DNA from: Mycteria americana
Taxonomy: Eukaryota > Chordata > Aves > Ciconiiformes > Ciconiidae
NCBI RefSeq assembly: GCF_035582795.1
Contig: NC_134373.1
Span: forward strand, 9,721,501 to 9,785,500
Direction: 5' to 3'
Length of the DNA stretch: 64,000 bases
The position numbers and the translations under genes are program-made. Below the pieces are notes generated by a model, which saw only the letters and a program-made list of their open reading frames with translations, was not told the DNA's origin and made no database searches. Positions 35,011 through 46,000 of this stretch are shown here, piece by piece; position 1 is the first letter of the stretch, and every line of letters begins with the position of its first letter.

Positions 35011-38000
35011 CCTCCCAGTCCTCACACGTGTTCTTACTTTTTCTTTAGAAGTCTTTCCATTAAAAATCAAATAGATTAGTTATAAAGGCTGCTGTGGGTG
35101 AGAGAAGGAAAAGCTTCTAAGGTTCAGCGGGGATTGGGCGGTTGTCCCCCTGCTCCTCCGGACCGCGGGCAGGGACAGGGTCACCAAGCAGTGGCTCAGG
35201 CAAGCCTCTGAAGTTGGATGAATTGCTGCAGAGTAAAAGCTGAATAACCTGCTCTGCCTGCACGTCTAGTCCTTGGTCCAGAGCTAGGGTTGCATTGTTC
35301 TGCTCAAAGGTGTTCCTTTTTACTAAAATAAACTGTAGAAAAAATAGACCTTTCACCTGCTTAGCCTTTTTTTTGGAAAAGCTTTTAACTCATAAGTATT
35401 GGAAGAGTATCACACAAGCCCTGTTGCCTGCGGCGGGAGCCCGGGAGCAGTGGGACGTGTCCTGCGTCCCTGCAGCCCGTCCCTCGGGTGGGCCCAGGGG
35501 ATGCTCGCCCGCCCGGGGAGCAAGAGGCGATCTGCTGCTGGTGCAGCTCTAACCCCGCGCCTCTCTAAATGAAACCCGCTTGTCACGGCACGTTGTGCGT
35601 GGGGGATTGGTGATGCCAACTGTTGCTTTGAAAATAATTTTGTTTAAGATGGCAAACTTAGACTACGGTCAAGTGTCCCGATAGGAAAGCGCCAGCAGCT
35701 TACCCGGTTAGTCACGAGCGACCCAAAGCAGCGTGCTGAGCCGCGTACTACGGCTTCCTTGCCTTGCCTCTTCCTTCTTCTTGTGCGTGCACGGCATTGC
35801 AGAGCCCGTCGGATGAAATCCCGCTCGGCGCTCACCTGTGGTTCCCGACTATGAGATTTGACAGGGCATTATTTCCTCCTTCCCCTTGTCTCTGGTCCCC
35901 TGCTCTTCCCCTTAAACAGATACGTATGTTTGAAAGTTAACTGTTAAGTTAAAAGTTGAACGTTAAAAGAGGCAGTGAAGCCTCTGTCTGTGGGTCCGTA
36001 CACGGGGTCTCTGGCTGTCTGGACGGGCATTTCCCGGGAGCAATGCAGGTTTAACACGGGCGTTGCCAGGGCGGTGCTGCCCTGCACTGCTGCCCCTTGC
36101 CTGGCTCCTCGTCTTGCTCTGTTGCCTTGTTGCGGTACTCGCTGCTGGGGCTTTCCTGCTCCTTCTCCGGGTGCTTGGCATCGGCACACCTGAGCCTTGC
36201 GAACTGAAGGCTGACTTCAGGAATACAAATAATGTTCCCTGTGCATCCACACCATGTCTCTAAAAACCTTTTCATCTTGTTCCTTGTTGCCCTGGAGGAT
36301 AATTACTTCAAAGAGCAGCCCTGTTGCCTGGTATTTCAGTTTATCTCATTACCATTGTGTTTGCCAAGCCAGCCAGCTTTGCCAAAAACAGAATCAAGGT
36401 TGCTGGCAGTGCTGGCTGGCTTGCATGTTCACCCTCTCCGCTGGCTGAGATGCTAATTTTTCCTTGATTGCAAACCCTGCATTCATCTTTTGTGAATTAG
36501 CTGTGCCTACAGATACGGCACAATGGCTTTAAAGCCCGGGCCCGAGCCTGCGGGCCCCTCTCCACGGGCTGCCAAAGGCAGGGCTAATGGATGCTGTTAG
36601 AATATTTACTTGCCACTTTTTTGGCCAAGGGGAGCAGCTGGCTGGCACCCGCGGCTGGCAAGAGGCAGGCGGGAGCGTCACGTCGGAGAGCTGCTTGGCA
36701 GGCAGCGTGCCGAGGGGAGGAGCTGGAGGAGGCACAGAGATGCGGATGGACGGACGGACGGACGGACTGGCGCAGGGATATACGTACGCACCATTGCAGG
36801 GGCCATTTGTCACAGTGCCGGGTAGCTGCAAGAACAGAGATGAGAGCTGACAGCTTCTGGCTGTAGGGGCTTCCCTGGGCTTCGGGAAGACTAGAACAGC
36901 CTCAGGATGCCCTCAGGATGGTCTTAATACAATCCGATTTTCCCCTTCTAATCTTGGGTTGATTGCAACAAACTATGCGTAAATTTTTTAAAAGTCTTCG
37001 GTGCAAAATGCTGAGCTAGCAGTAGCGTAGCCACAGCCTGAACAGGAGTTCGTGCTCTTGTTGACTTGCATTGGCCTTGCCGTCACGGTCAGAACGGGGC
37101 ACCAAGCTTTGGATTGCTGCTTAAAATTAGTTTAATGGCCAAGGATTACTGTATTGCTTTTAAGACCCCCAAAATGGGATGACCCTCACCCCCCCAAAAA
37201 AAGAGAAAAATCAGCAAAGTCTCCAGCTATTAAGCCAGGAACGAGCAGGGATGGATGACACGGGGTGGACAGCCGCATCCCGGAGTTTTACATTGCTCTT
37301 TGGGCTAAACCTGCCGTAAGTGATGCTATGGCCGTCGCTAGGCAACCCGTGGTGAGTGCTATCGCCGGTACTCCCCCTTAAAGGTGCATTTGCAAAGAGC
37401 ATCTTGTGTCTGCGTGAAATTAATTTGCAGATGTATGGATTTATATTAGTTAATGGCAATAAACTTTGGAAATGCTTCAGCGCGGTGTTAAAATGGAATA
37501 CAATGTGGCATGAAGATACTGCGTAGCAAAAACATTAAGCCCTCTCTAGTTAATTGGAACTTAAAGCTGGGATATCTTACTCACCAAAATAAATTAACAG
37601 TAAATCAGGTTACAGAATAAATGAACAAATTAAATCGGGTTAGTTGGAAAGTTTAAAAGAAAGAGCATCTGTGAGCTGCCTGCACTGCAAACGGAGTTAG
37701 AAAGTCTCGCGCGGGGAGGGAAGGCTCACATGGGACAGCGTAACTGTTTGGGCTCTGCTCAGAAGTGACTGATGCTCAGTCTGCAGCACCAAAGACTGGA
37801 CCTGCTCTAAACATGGATTAAACTCAGCCGTGGCGTACTGCCCACCCAAGCCAAAGCGGCCACACCAAGAAAGGACTTCGGCTGCTTATTTTCTTCTGGT
37901 TTTGTGAATAGTTGCCATAGATTTGCAGAGGATAACGCTCCTTTCGCAGACCATCACAAACCTGCCTTTTTCTTTTATTTTTTTTAAGCTTCTTTACCTT

Positions 38001-40679
38001 CTCTTGCTTTTCTCCGCCGGCAAGGACTTCGCTTTGTCTCCTGTGCTTGCAGAAGGTGCTCCCACCCCCTGCTTGCCCCCCGAGGACGTACCCTGGGTCC
38101 AGCCTGCGGATGCAGTGGGTCTCATCGCCCATTAACCTTGACCGACGCGGTGGCTTTTGGAGATGCCGTTGGCAGGCCAGTGCTGCTGGCTCTCGGGGTC
38201 TCCAGGAGGGACCGGTGTGATGGTCCTGCCATGCCACGAAACTTCCCTGCGCACCTCCGGTCGCCCTGGGCTCGCTCTGCTGCCGTGGCACAGCTGGAGA
38301 AACGCTCGTCTGCCGGCAGCGGGGAGAAGGGGAACCGTGGCAAAGTGTTTTAACTGTATTACTTTCAGGTGGTTGCTACATTTTTTCTAATTAAAATAAA
38401 ATCATCTTAGGACTCCTGAAATGAATATTTGGTATAATAGATTCAGAAAGTGATGAAAATGTTTTCATTAAATAGTGAGAGAGGGAGAGAGACCCTGCAA
38501 TGCATAGCATTTTATCTCAACTCTCTAATAACATTAATAAACTCTTTAATCTTTGTCACGTTTATGACTTAATGGCAATCCTTAAAGACGTGACAGACAA
38601 GTAAGAGCTGCCAGGTTCCTTTAACCTATAAGCATTCATATTCTTCACAGGATTTTGATTAAGTGGAAAATTCCTCTGCAGCGGGCTTTATTCTCTGTGT
38701 AAAGCTGCGCTCCGCGGTTGGCCTGGGTGGTGGAGGGTGCCCTGGCCGGGACCTGGAGGTACCAGGGGATGGCGGTGGCATCTCCCTCCTCCGTGGCCAG
38801 GATCCAGGTGGGTGCTGGCTCCTTCCCCACCACCGACCGGGGCAGTGAGTGGCAGCCCTGGTGTGACCAGCCCACGCCGTTTCCCTGGTCCCACCCGCGC
38901 TGCCCCGTACGGACCTGACCCTGCTGATGGGCTTCTCTTCATCTGTCACCTGGGGGACTTCATCCCTCCTTTCCGTGAAAAGTGTGTTTCAGGTGATGGA
39001 TGGCGAGCTTTATGTTGGATTCTCCACTTCCGCTGGGCTACGGAGCGCTGAGTAATACCCACCCCTGTATCTGTGCTCACGTACACGTGGGTCTGCAGTC
39101 TCAAACAAGTAATGTTTGCTAAGCGGCAGCATTAAAAGTGTCATTTGGTTGCATGGTCGAGCACTCCAGTTGTGGATGCCAGACTGGGAGTTGCCAAGCC
39201 CAGCCTTCACTCTGGCCCTGTTGGTGCGGTGGTCCAGGAGAAGCAGGTGTCCGGGGAAAAGAGTGTGTGGTCCTGTAATTAGGGGGCTGCACAAGACAGG
39301 CACAGCCAGGAACTGAACCCAGCCTTTGCATTTTCTTTCTTTTTTCTTTTTTCTTTTTTTCAGGCTCCCAGCAAGCTGGCATTTTCTAATCTTCGAGTCC
39401 TTGACTATAAAACCTAATTAATGCACTTTTAATGCAGGGTTCTTTGCATTCAATCTCCCAAGGCTTTTTTTTTAACGTTATGTGCAAGTGCAGCCTTTTT
39501 TTTCCTCTATTGACAGGGTTTGGACCCAGAATATCCATTACTGCAGCCTCCGTCCCAGCGTTCCCCAGTCGGAAGCAGAAGGATGCTCCACCGACGGGGC
39601 GGCCCAGCAAAGGGCTGTCAGCGGCAGCTTGGCCCTTTCCGTCCCCGCGGTCCCTCCCCGGGTCCCTGCCTGGCTCGGGGGCATGGGAGCAGCTACTGTG
39701 CCCAAAAAGAACTCACTCCACATGGTACAGATGGTATTTCATACAGATTTGGTTTGGTGTCATCTGCTGCGAACGTAAATACCAGCTCGCTAACTTCACT
39801 GTTGTAAAGGATAAGCTGAAACCTCTTTGGTTGTTTTTCAGTCAGACGCCAGTAAGAAAATGAAAAATCACCATTAACCCCCTCCTTTATTTGCATAGTT
39901 TTGATGCTGTCAAAACCAGACAACACTCGTGTTAGCATAAGGAGAATTTTTAAATAGAAGCATTACATTTTAAAACCCTAATAAAGATAAAAGCAAAATA
40001 AACACTGAAATTTGAATTTAGAGAATGAGGGAAGAAAGATTAGTCTGCGCTGGTGAAGTAATGAAGGTAGTGGCTGGTAACAATTTTTAATAGCACATTA
40101 ATGCTGAATTACTTTGGAATTTCTGCAGGAGTCGAGATGACATCCACATAAACACCAAATGAATTCCAAATGATTGGTGTTATCATAAAGAGCACCAAAT
40201 GAATTAATAATGATGGAACACTTAAACTAAAACGTTATCTTCTCTAATCTGTTGTCTCTTTTATGCGCTGCACAATTCATTTTTAGCCAACTATGACCCT
40301 TCCTTTCGTTTGTCTTTTAATTTAAAAATATATATTTCTGCAGGAATGTTCTGCTCCTGTACCGCGTGAAGCGGGACTTGGACTAGTCCGTCTTCATAAC
40401 GGTTTTGCGTTGGCATCGCAAAATTTAAGAGATAGATGGGGAGACATCTGGACGCGAGACGTATCGCTGGGAAAATGACTATGACTAATAAGGCCCATAA
40501 TAATAACGATTCCGCCTTGATGGTCCCACATGTGCAGAGACCTCGGGGCACCCTTAACAGCATTTAATAAACTAAATGGCTCACTTTACAGCGATGCAAT
40601 ACGTCTCCCCCTCCCACGGAGAAGCCCAACAGGAGAGGAAGCCTGAAGGCGCAGCCTGCCTAGCTCAGCCGGAAAAGAG
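35011..40679. other. Intergenic DNA alternating AT- and GC-rich blocks, no gene seen
   Basis: No exon is recognised. AT-rich blocks at about 37390-37690, 38350-38660 and 39890-40300 have a compact, non-repetitive look, with many TAAT and ATTA cores, typical of vertebrate conserved non-coding elements; I cannot test conservation here. A (GGAC)n repeat is at 36746-36768. A 66-codon hydrophobic frame at 36063-36263 plus has no further support. Confidence 0.5.
36746..36768 (+). repeat. (GGAC)n microsatellite
   Basis: Several tandem GGAC/GGAT units occur in intergenic DNA. Confidence 0.85.
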
Positions 40680-40915
40680 AAGCACGCAGGAGACCGGGGC
40701 GGCGATGCCCCGTGGGTGCCGGGGGGGCTGCGCACCAGCGCTGCGGCCGCGCGACGGGGGGCCGCCGAACCCGGGCTCCTCGGGCGGGCGCGGCCGGTGG
40801 CGGGGGCAGCAGCGTCGCCTTCCCGCGGGCAGCGGTGCCCGGGGTCACGCCAGCGCCCTTCCCGGGGCCGGCCGGGGCGCGCTCCCTGACGTACGGGCGG
40901 TCAAATGGCATTCGA
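40680..40915. promoter_or_regulatory. Strong orphan CpG island
   Basis: This is the most CpG-dense block between the two genes, with GCGGCCGC (a NotI site) near 40744, GCGGGCGCGGCCGG, and a TGACGTACGGGCGG string at about 40887. It is sharply bounded by AT-rich DNA on both sides. Such islands usually mark a promoter, yet no exon of a known gene starts here. It could serve an unannotated lncRNA or an enhancer/Polycomb element. Confidence 0.55.
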
Positions 40916-41356
40916 GGCGCACAAGTCTCACTCCCTCCTGCAGGCCAAGTAAATATCATTAGTAATGATATTAAATCTCAAATTGTGCTGCTGCACTATG
41001 GCAACCACTCAGCAAGCGTTTGCCGTTGCGGCTTGTTTCTAACAATTACTTTCGTAGACTTTATTTCTTAGAAAACTATTACTGGCCGTAATCCTCTACA
41101 TGGCGTGCCATGAAAATAAGAAAATAATACCAAAAGAAAAGTCAGCCCAGCTTTCAGAGTGAGGTTGTAGAGCTGCCAAGAGGCTGGCATGGCAGGTTTT
41201 GGTTTTGTTCGGAAGGTGGCCGTGCCGGGTGCTGCGCTGGGAGCTGGGCAGGGCAGAGCTTTTCTGGCCAGTTTGCCTGGATGGCTTTAAAGCAGCACGT
41301 GCTCCAAGGCAATCAGCTCGCTCTCCTGTACAGTATCCGGCACACAAATATATATA
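40916..41356. other. Intergenic DNA between CpG island and CR1 fragment
   Basis: No gene is seen. It contains a perfect palindrome at 40952-40972 and an ATGGCAAC half X-box (RFX-type) at about 40999-41006. Confidence 0.5.
40952..40972. promoter_or_regulatory. Perfect 10-bp-arm palindrome, homeodomain-type
   Basis: The arms AATATCATTA and TAATGATATT flank a single G and are exact reverse complements, placing two ATTA/TAAT homeodomain cores back to back. It directly borders the CpG island at 40680-40915. A regulatory role is inference. Confidence 0.5.
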
Positions 41357-41462
41357 TCACAGAATCACAGAATCGTATAGGTTGGAAAAGACCTTTAAGA
41401 TCATCGAGTCCAACCATAAACCTAACACTGCCAAGACCACCACTACACCCTGTCCCTAAGCA
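41357..41462 (-). mobile_element. CR1 LINE fragment (3' end)
   Basis: On the minus strand this reads as the familiar avian CR1 3' end: GGTTGGACTCGATGATCTTA, then AAGGTCTTTTCCAACC, then a short tail of repeated ATTCTGTG octamers. CR1 elements are 5'-truncated by incomplete reverse transcription, and this copy keeps only about 106 bp. It stops at the microsatellite that follows at 41463. It supports a sauropsid, most likely avian, genome. Confidence 0.93.
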
Positions 41463-41469
41463 GTGTGTG

Positions 41470-41503
<34 letters not shown>

Positions 41504-41620
41504 TATATAAAATCATATTTGTGTGTAGTATGTGTGTATATACACATGTATATGAGTGCACGTATATGTATGATACGTATATACATATATACACCTGTGT
41601 ATACGTATATACACACACAA
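41463..41620 (+). repeat. Compound (GT)n(AT)n(AC)n microsatellite
   Basis: GTGTGT, alternating TA and then a long AC run is followed by about 100 bp of degenerate TATG/TACA repeats. The junction at about 41464-41488 is self-complementary. Confidence 0.93.
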
Positions 41621-42850
41621 CCTCTTAGCTGCTGGCTTTTCTTTGCTGCAGAAGTGTTTGCTGGGCTGTCGCAGGCTGCCGGTGGCAGCGGCGGGCTGCT
41701 GGCCCATCACACGTGCTTCGCTTCTGCGACAGAAGCAACATATAATTATATTACAAATTAACTTGCAAATGCTGGTAGAGATGTACTCCACAGGAAAAAA
41801 AAAAATTGGTTTCATCTTCTCTTGTGTCTTGTAGCTGGTCTCTCCAGCACAGTCTGCATCTTCAGGATCCGTGCCCTGGGAGCACTAATCATTTTTATTA
41901 ACCATTAAACAAGAAGATCCTTTTTATTTGAAAATGTAAAACATGCAGGAAGCACTATCTATAGCCGCTAATTCAGGTCACATTAAACGGCTCTTCCTCA
42001 CCTCTCGGCTCATCCCTGTTCTGCTGAAAGCTCCTCGCCGTAAAACCTACCACTGCCCCTCTTCCCCGTCAGGGGTGATGGTCTGTTGCGTGCATTTGCA
42101 TTTAGAAGCCTGATTTTTAGCTTGAATAATTACACTTCATTTCTGAGCGACCCGATGTAAAGCAAGCCCCTTTTAAAGCGTCTCTCACGGCAAGTTTATG
42201 AGGTGTTACTACATTTTCTTAACGTTTTTCACCTCCCAATCATTTTTATTTCATGTTGGGGTGGTGAGAGGTGAAGGCGCTGTGACCCCAGAAAAGCGAG
42301 CCGGAGGACGGCAGCGGCCGGGGTCGTGTCTGCGTCGGTGGGGTTTGGTCCCTGGTGGGATGAAGCTCCTACCCCTCTTGCCCCCGCAGAGGAACAGCCA
42401 CGGCGGCTAACGGCTCCCACTGCCCAGGGAGGCTCGGACGGCAGAGGGACTGAAATCCAGGCTCCCACCCGGGGGTCTGCTCCTCCGAAGCTGAGCAAAA
42501 CGGGCCTCGCATTTTATTTACAAAGCCGTGGCTGATGCCACCTAGTTAGCATTATAGAACAGATTCCTCACATGTTTTTTTATTATGCAGCTTGGCGGCT
42601 GCGGTGTGAGACTGCGGAATATTTTACTGCTTTGTGGCTCGCATTCAATGCGGGGAAAAAAAAAGGAAAAGTTGACAAAAATCCTGCTTTTTTTTTTTTT
42701 TTTTAAATGCATCTTTGTTTTCAACAGCCCTCCTGCTGTGACAAAACTGTTAATTAAACTGAAACTAAAATAAATTAAGCCCACCTAATATGAAAAGGAT
42801 TTGAAGGCAAAGCATCAGCCTGAAGACTGGCTGGGTAGGAGCTGGTCGTG

Positions 42851-42922
42851 CCTCCTGCCCCTCCTGCCTCTCCTGCCCATTCTGCTTCTCCTGCCCCTCC
42901 TGCCTGTCCTGCCCATCCTGCC
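42851..42922 (+). repeat. 9-bp tandem repeat, 8 units (CCTCCTGCC type)
   Basis: Eight consecutive nonamers (CCTCCTGCC, CCTCCTGCC, TCTCCTGCC, CATTCTGCT, TCTCCTGCC, CCTCCTGCC, TGTCCTGCC, CATCCTGCC) lie in perfect 9-bp register. The minus-strand translation is a Gly-Arg-Arg/Met/Thr repeat, an artefact of the period being a multiple of three. Confidence 0.93.
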
Positions 42923-43060
42923 CGTAGGTGCAGGCAGAGGCTGCTTTGGTGGCACTGACAGGGCACAGCGTCCCGGGGTAAAAAAAAATGAGACTTTTGG
43001 CTCCTGTGTCAACCAGAGCACAATTTAACAGCCAGGTTGTGGACCAGAACTATAGCTAAA

Positions 43061-43087
43061 ATATTATTATTATTATTATTATTATTA
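43061..43087 (+). repeat. (ATT)n microsatellite
   Basis: About nine ATT units in intergenic DNA; a second run of the complementary ATA/AAT type lies at about 43884-43905. Confidence 0.85.
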
Positions 43088-46000
43088 ACGAAACGGCCCT
43101 AAAGACCTACTCGTAACGGCCAGCGTATCTCCATCTACCTTTAAGTCCAGCTGAGGTCACGGATTACCCACCAGCGCCAAGCGTGGGCTCCAAGGGCGAG
43201 GGCAAGCCTCCAGCTTGCCTTACAACCTTGCGGGGGCCGAGGCCTGTAAGTGCCTTGCAACCAGCTCCCCCAGACCCCGGCCCGGCCGCACACCCATAAA
43301 TAAAAGAACGGGCAGGCCCGGCCGAGGCGCAGCGCCTGCTTTGATGTGCGGTAATGGACTTCGCTTTTAATGCGGGGTTGTAACTTCCATCCCGACGCAA
43401 AACTGGGAGCTGTGGAAAAGCTGCATGCATAATAAGGGGTGAAAGCAAGGGTGCGGCGCGAGATGTGTCTGATGTTGGATGAGAGGGAAGATAGCCTTTA
43501 ATCATTTTGTTTTCAAAGAAGCTTGAGAGAGCTCTTTGAAGATGGGGCTTTTTGAGAGCTGCTTCTGGAAAATAGGAGGCAGCGCTACACGGCTCCCACC
43601 TCTGCCCACGTCCACCCGCCCCCTCGGTTACCCCGCGCGTGGGACATACGCACACACGCGGGTGTCCCGGCCGTCAGCACGTCCCTGCGGGCTGGCACCC
43701 AGTCAACTGCGGCAAAGCCGAGCTGACCGCGGGCTGCCCGGAGAGGTGAGACCCTGATGGCAGCAGCAGCAGCAAGGAAGAACTGTCCCCGTGGCTTTCC
43801 GGTTGAGGTACTCGCGGGCCCTCAGCATGCCGAGGCAGGCAAGTAAAGGGACCGGTTGCTACAGCAAGATATCCAGCCTCCCTTTAATAATAATAATAAT
43901 AATAGTAGTATTTTTGTAATGATAATGTTCTGTCTTACTATCTTTGGATGAAAGGGAATGATAATGAACATCTGAGCAGACTTTATTTTGAGGAAAAGCA
44001 TCATGACGGAGAGGCGTGGAAGCTGTGCCCGTCCTGTAGGGCAGCACTGGGGTGGGAGAAGGCGAGCGTCGTGTGTCACCCACCCGCGGCAGCCGGGCTG
44101 CGTGGCACCTGCACAGGCGGCCGCTTTGCGGGCTGGGATCTGGCACAGCAGGCTCGTTCGCCTGCGTCCGAAGGCACCCAGGGGCTGAACGTCACCCGAG
44201 CATCCCAGGCTGGGGAGGGCGGGCGAGCTCTGCCCACCGGCACTCGGCACGCGCTGATAGCGCCGGGCTTTATTTTGAGGACCGGGGTCAGGATGCCGTT
44301 GCGCTAAATGCATCATGTACAAAATAAGCACGTGGCTTCTTGCTCCAAAAATGTTACAGGCTGAGAGGAAAAGCCTTGGGGAACAGGTGTGCCAGCAGTC
44401 CTATTTCTACCTATTTTTATGAAGTGGTTTGGCCTCGGTCAAACAGCAGCCAGGCCGGCAAGTGACCGCAGGCTGCCGGGATGTTGGTGGGGCGCGTTGC
44501 CCCTAAGCGATTGCGCTGAACGTGGTATTACCGGTCTTTTGTACATCCAGGCCTTCTCTCGTGTGGTTTGTGAAGTAAGCGTGTGCTGGTATTTGAGGTT
44601 ATTTACAGATGCCACAGTGCCATGACAAAAAAAAAGCCTGTGAAACAGCCCAAATAAACGAATTCCTGCCCCCCGGGTAAGGAACAAGCCCACACCCATG
44701 GGCACTGGGAGGGGCCTTGTTCTGGCTGGGCTAAGCGTGCACTGAGAAGCGGACGAACGGCAACACACCGGCACCCCTCCGCGTGAGGCCGGGTGCAGGC
44801 GCTGGGCTCTGCCTCCACGCGCGGCACCATCCCCCTCCCCGTTCACCCGGCCAGGTCCTTACGTGCCCAGCCCACCTCCCTCCATTTTGTGAAGTTAGAC
44901 TGCACACAGATTTTCACATTGGAGCTCTCGTCAGCGTATGGCTCTAACGAATGCACCTTCCAGTCCCTTCAGAAAAGGAGAAACCCCAAATCCACGTCTC
45001 CAGATGTGCTGCCGCGTTTGGTACAAGCTCTGCAAATGTTTTCTGTAGCGATCTCCGTTCCTGTACGTACGGCCTCGGGACGGCATTATTTTCAGACTGC
45101 GTGCCCATACCTTCACCCGTGACGGTGAATTTTGAAAGGCCCAAAGATGTCTAATGTTGGGTGGGAGCTGTCCTGTGTGCATTAAACCCAAAATCGCTGT
45201 CCCCTTTCTGCCCTCTGGTCTGCAGCAGGTACTTAAAAACTGGCCGTGTTTTGGGAGGTGTGAAGGCTTGGTGACAGGCACTGCACCTGGGGATGCAGCT
45301 AATAACACCTCGCAAACGCAGGCTGTTTAGGGATTAAATGTGGCATTGCACAGTAAAAGCAAGGCAAATAACTTCGGGAAGTTTAGAGATAGTGTGTCAG
45401 ACTCCTATTTTCACTTCTAAGCGATGCTATGCTATTTTAGGCCAGGCCAAGCCTTGCTTTTTTTTAATTAGGTTTATTGCTATAGCTACGCCGCCAAATA
45501 ACATTTGATTTTTTGTATCTAATGTAAGTGACTGAAATAAACAATCCAGATCTGATAGTCCCAGTGGGGGGACTGACATTTGGATTCGGCTCAAAATCTG
45601 TGCTTTTGACGCCTGTTGGACTCCAACCCTCACTCAGAAAGCACAAAGCGCGGGGGGGGGGCTGCAGGGCAGAGCCGCGTTTGCCACCTCCAACCTCATC
45701 CTCGACCTCACGCTGAAGCGCTCCTCGGAGGCGCCCGCGGCCATCGCTGCGTCGGGTTTAGCCGATGGAGGGATCTGAAGCTATAATGCCACTTAGGTAT
45801 CAGTTTAATTAACGGAGCTTGCAAAGTCTCTCTAGAAGGGATCTTGTGCCACCAAACCTCTACAGCCCAGCGCTGCTGTGCCTGGGTTCCCCTGCATGCC
45901 GTACCACCCCGGCTGAGCCAAAACCACCAGGACTGGGACAAAGAGGAGTATTTTACAGTGGGCTTGAGCATGGAAGCGTCCCTGTGGTCCAGCGGGCCAG

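Noticed and set aside
36063..36263. Hydrophobic 66-codon frame that looks like a membrane microprotein
   Set aside because: It has no conservation evidence, no splice or promoter context, and a leucine/alanine-rich composition expected from GC-rich DNA with T-rich second codon positions.
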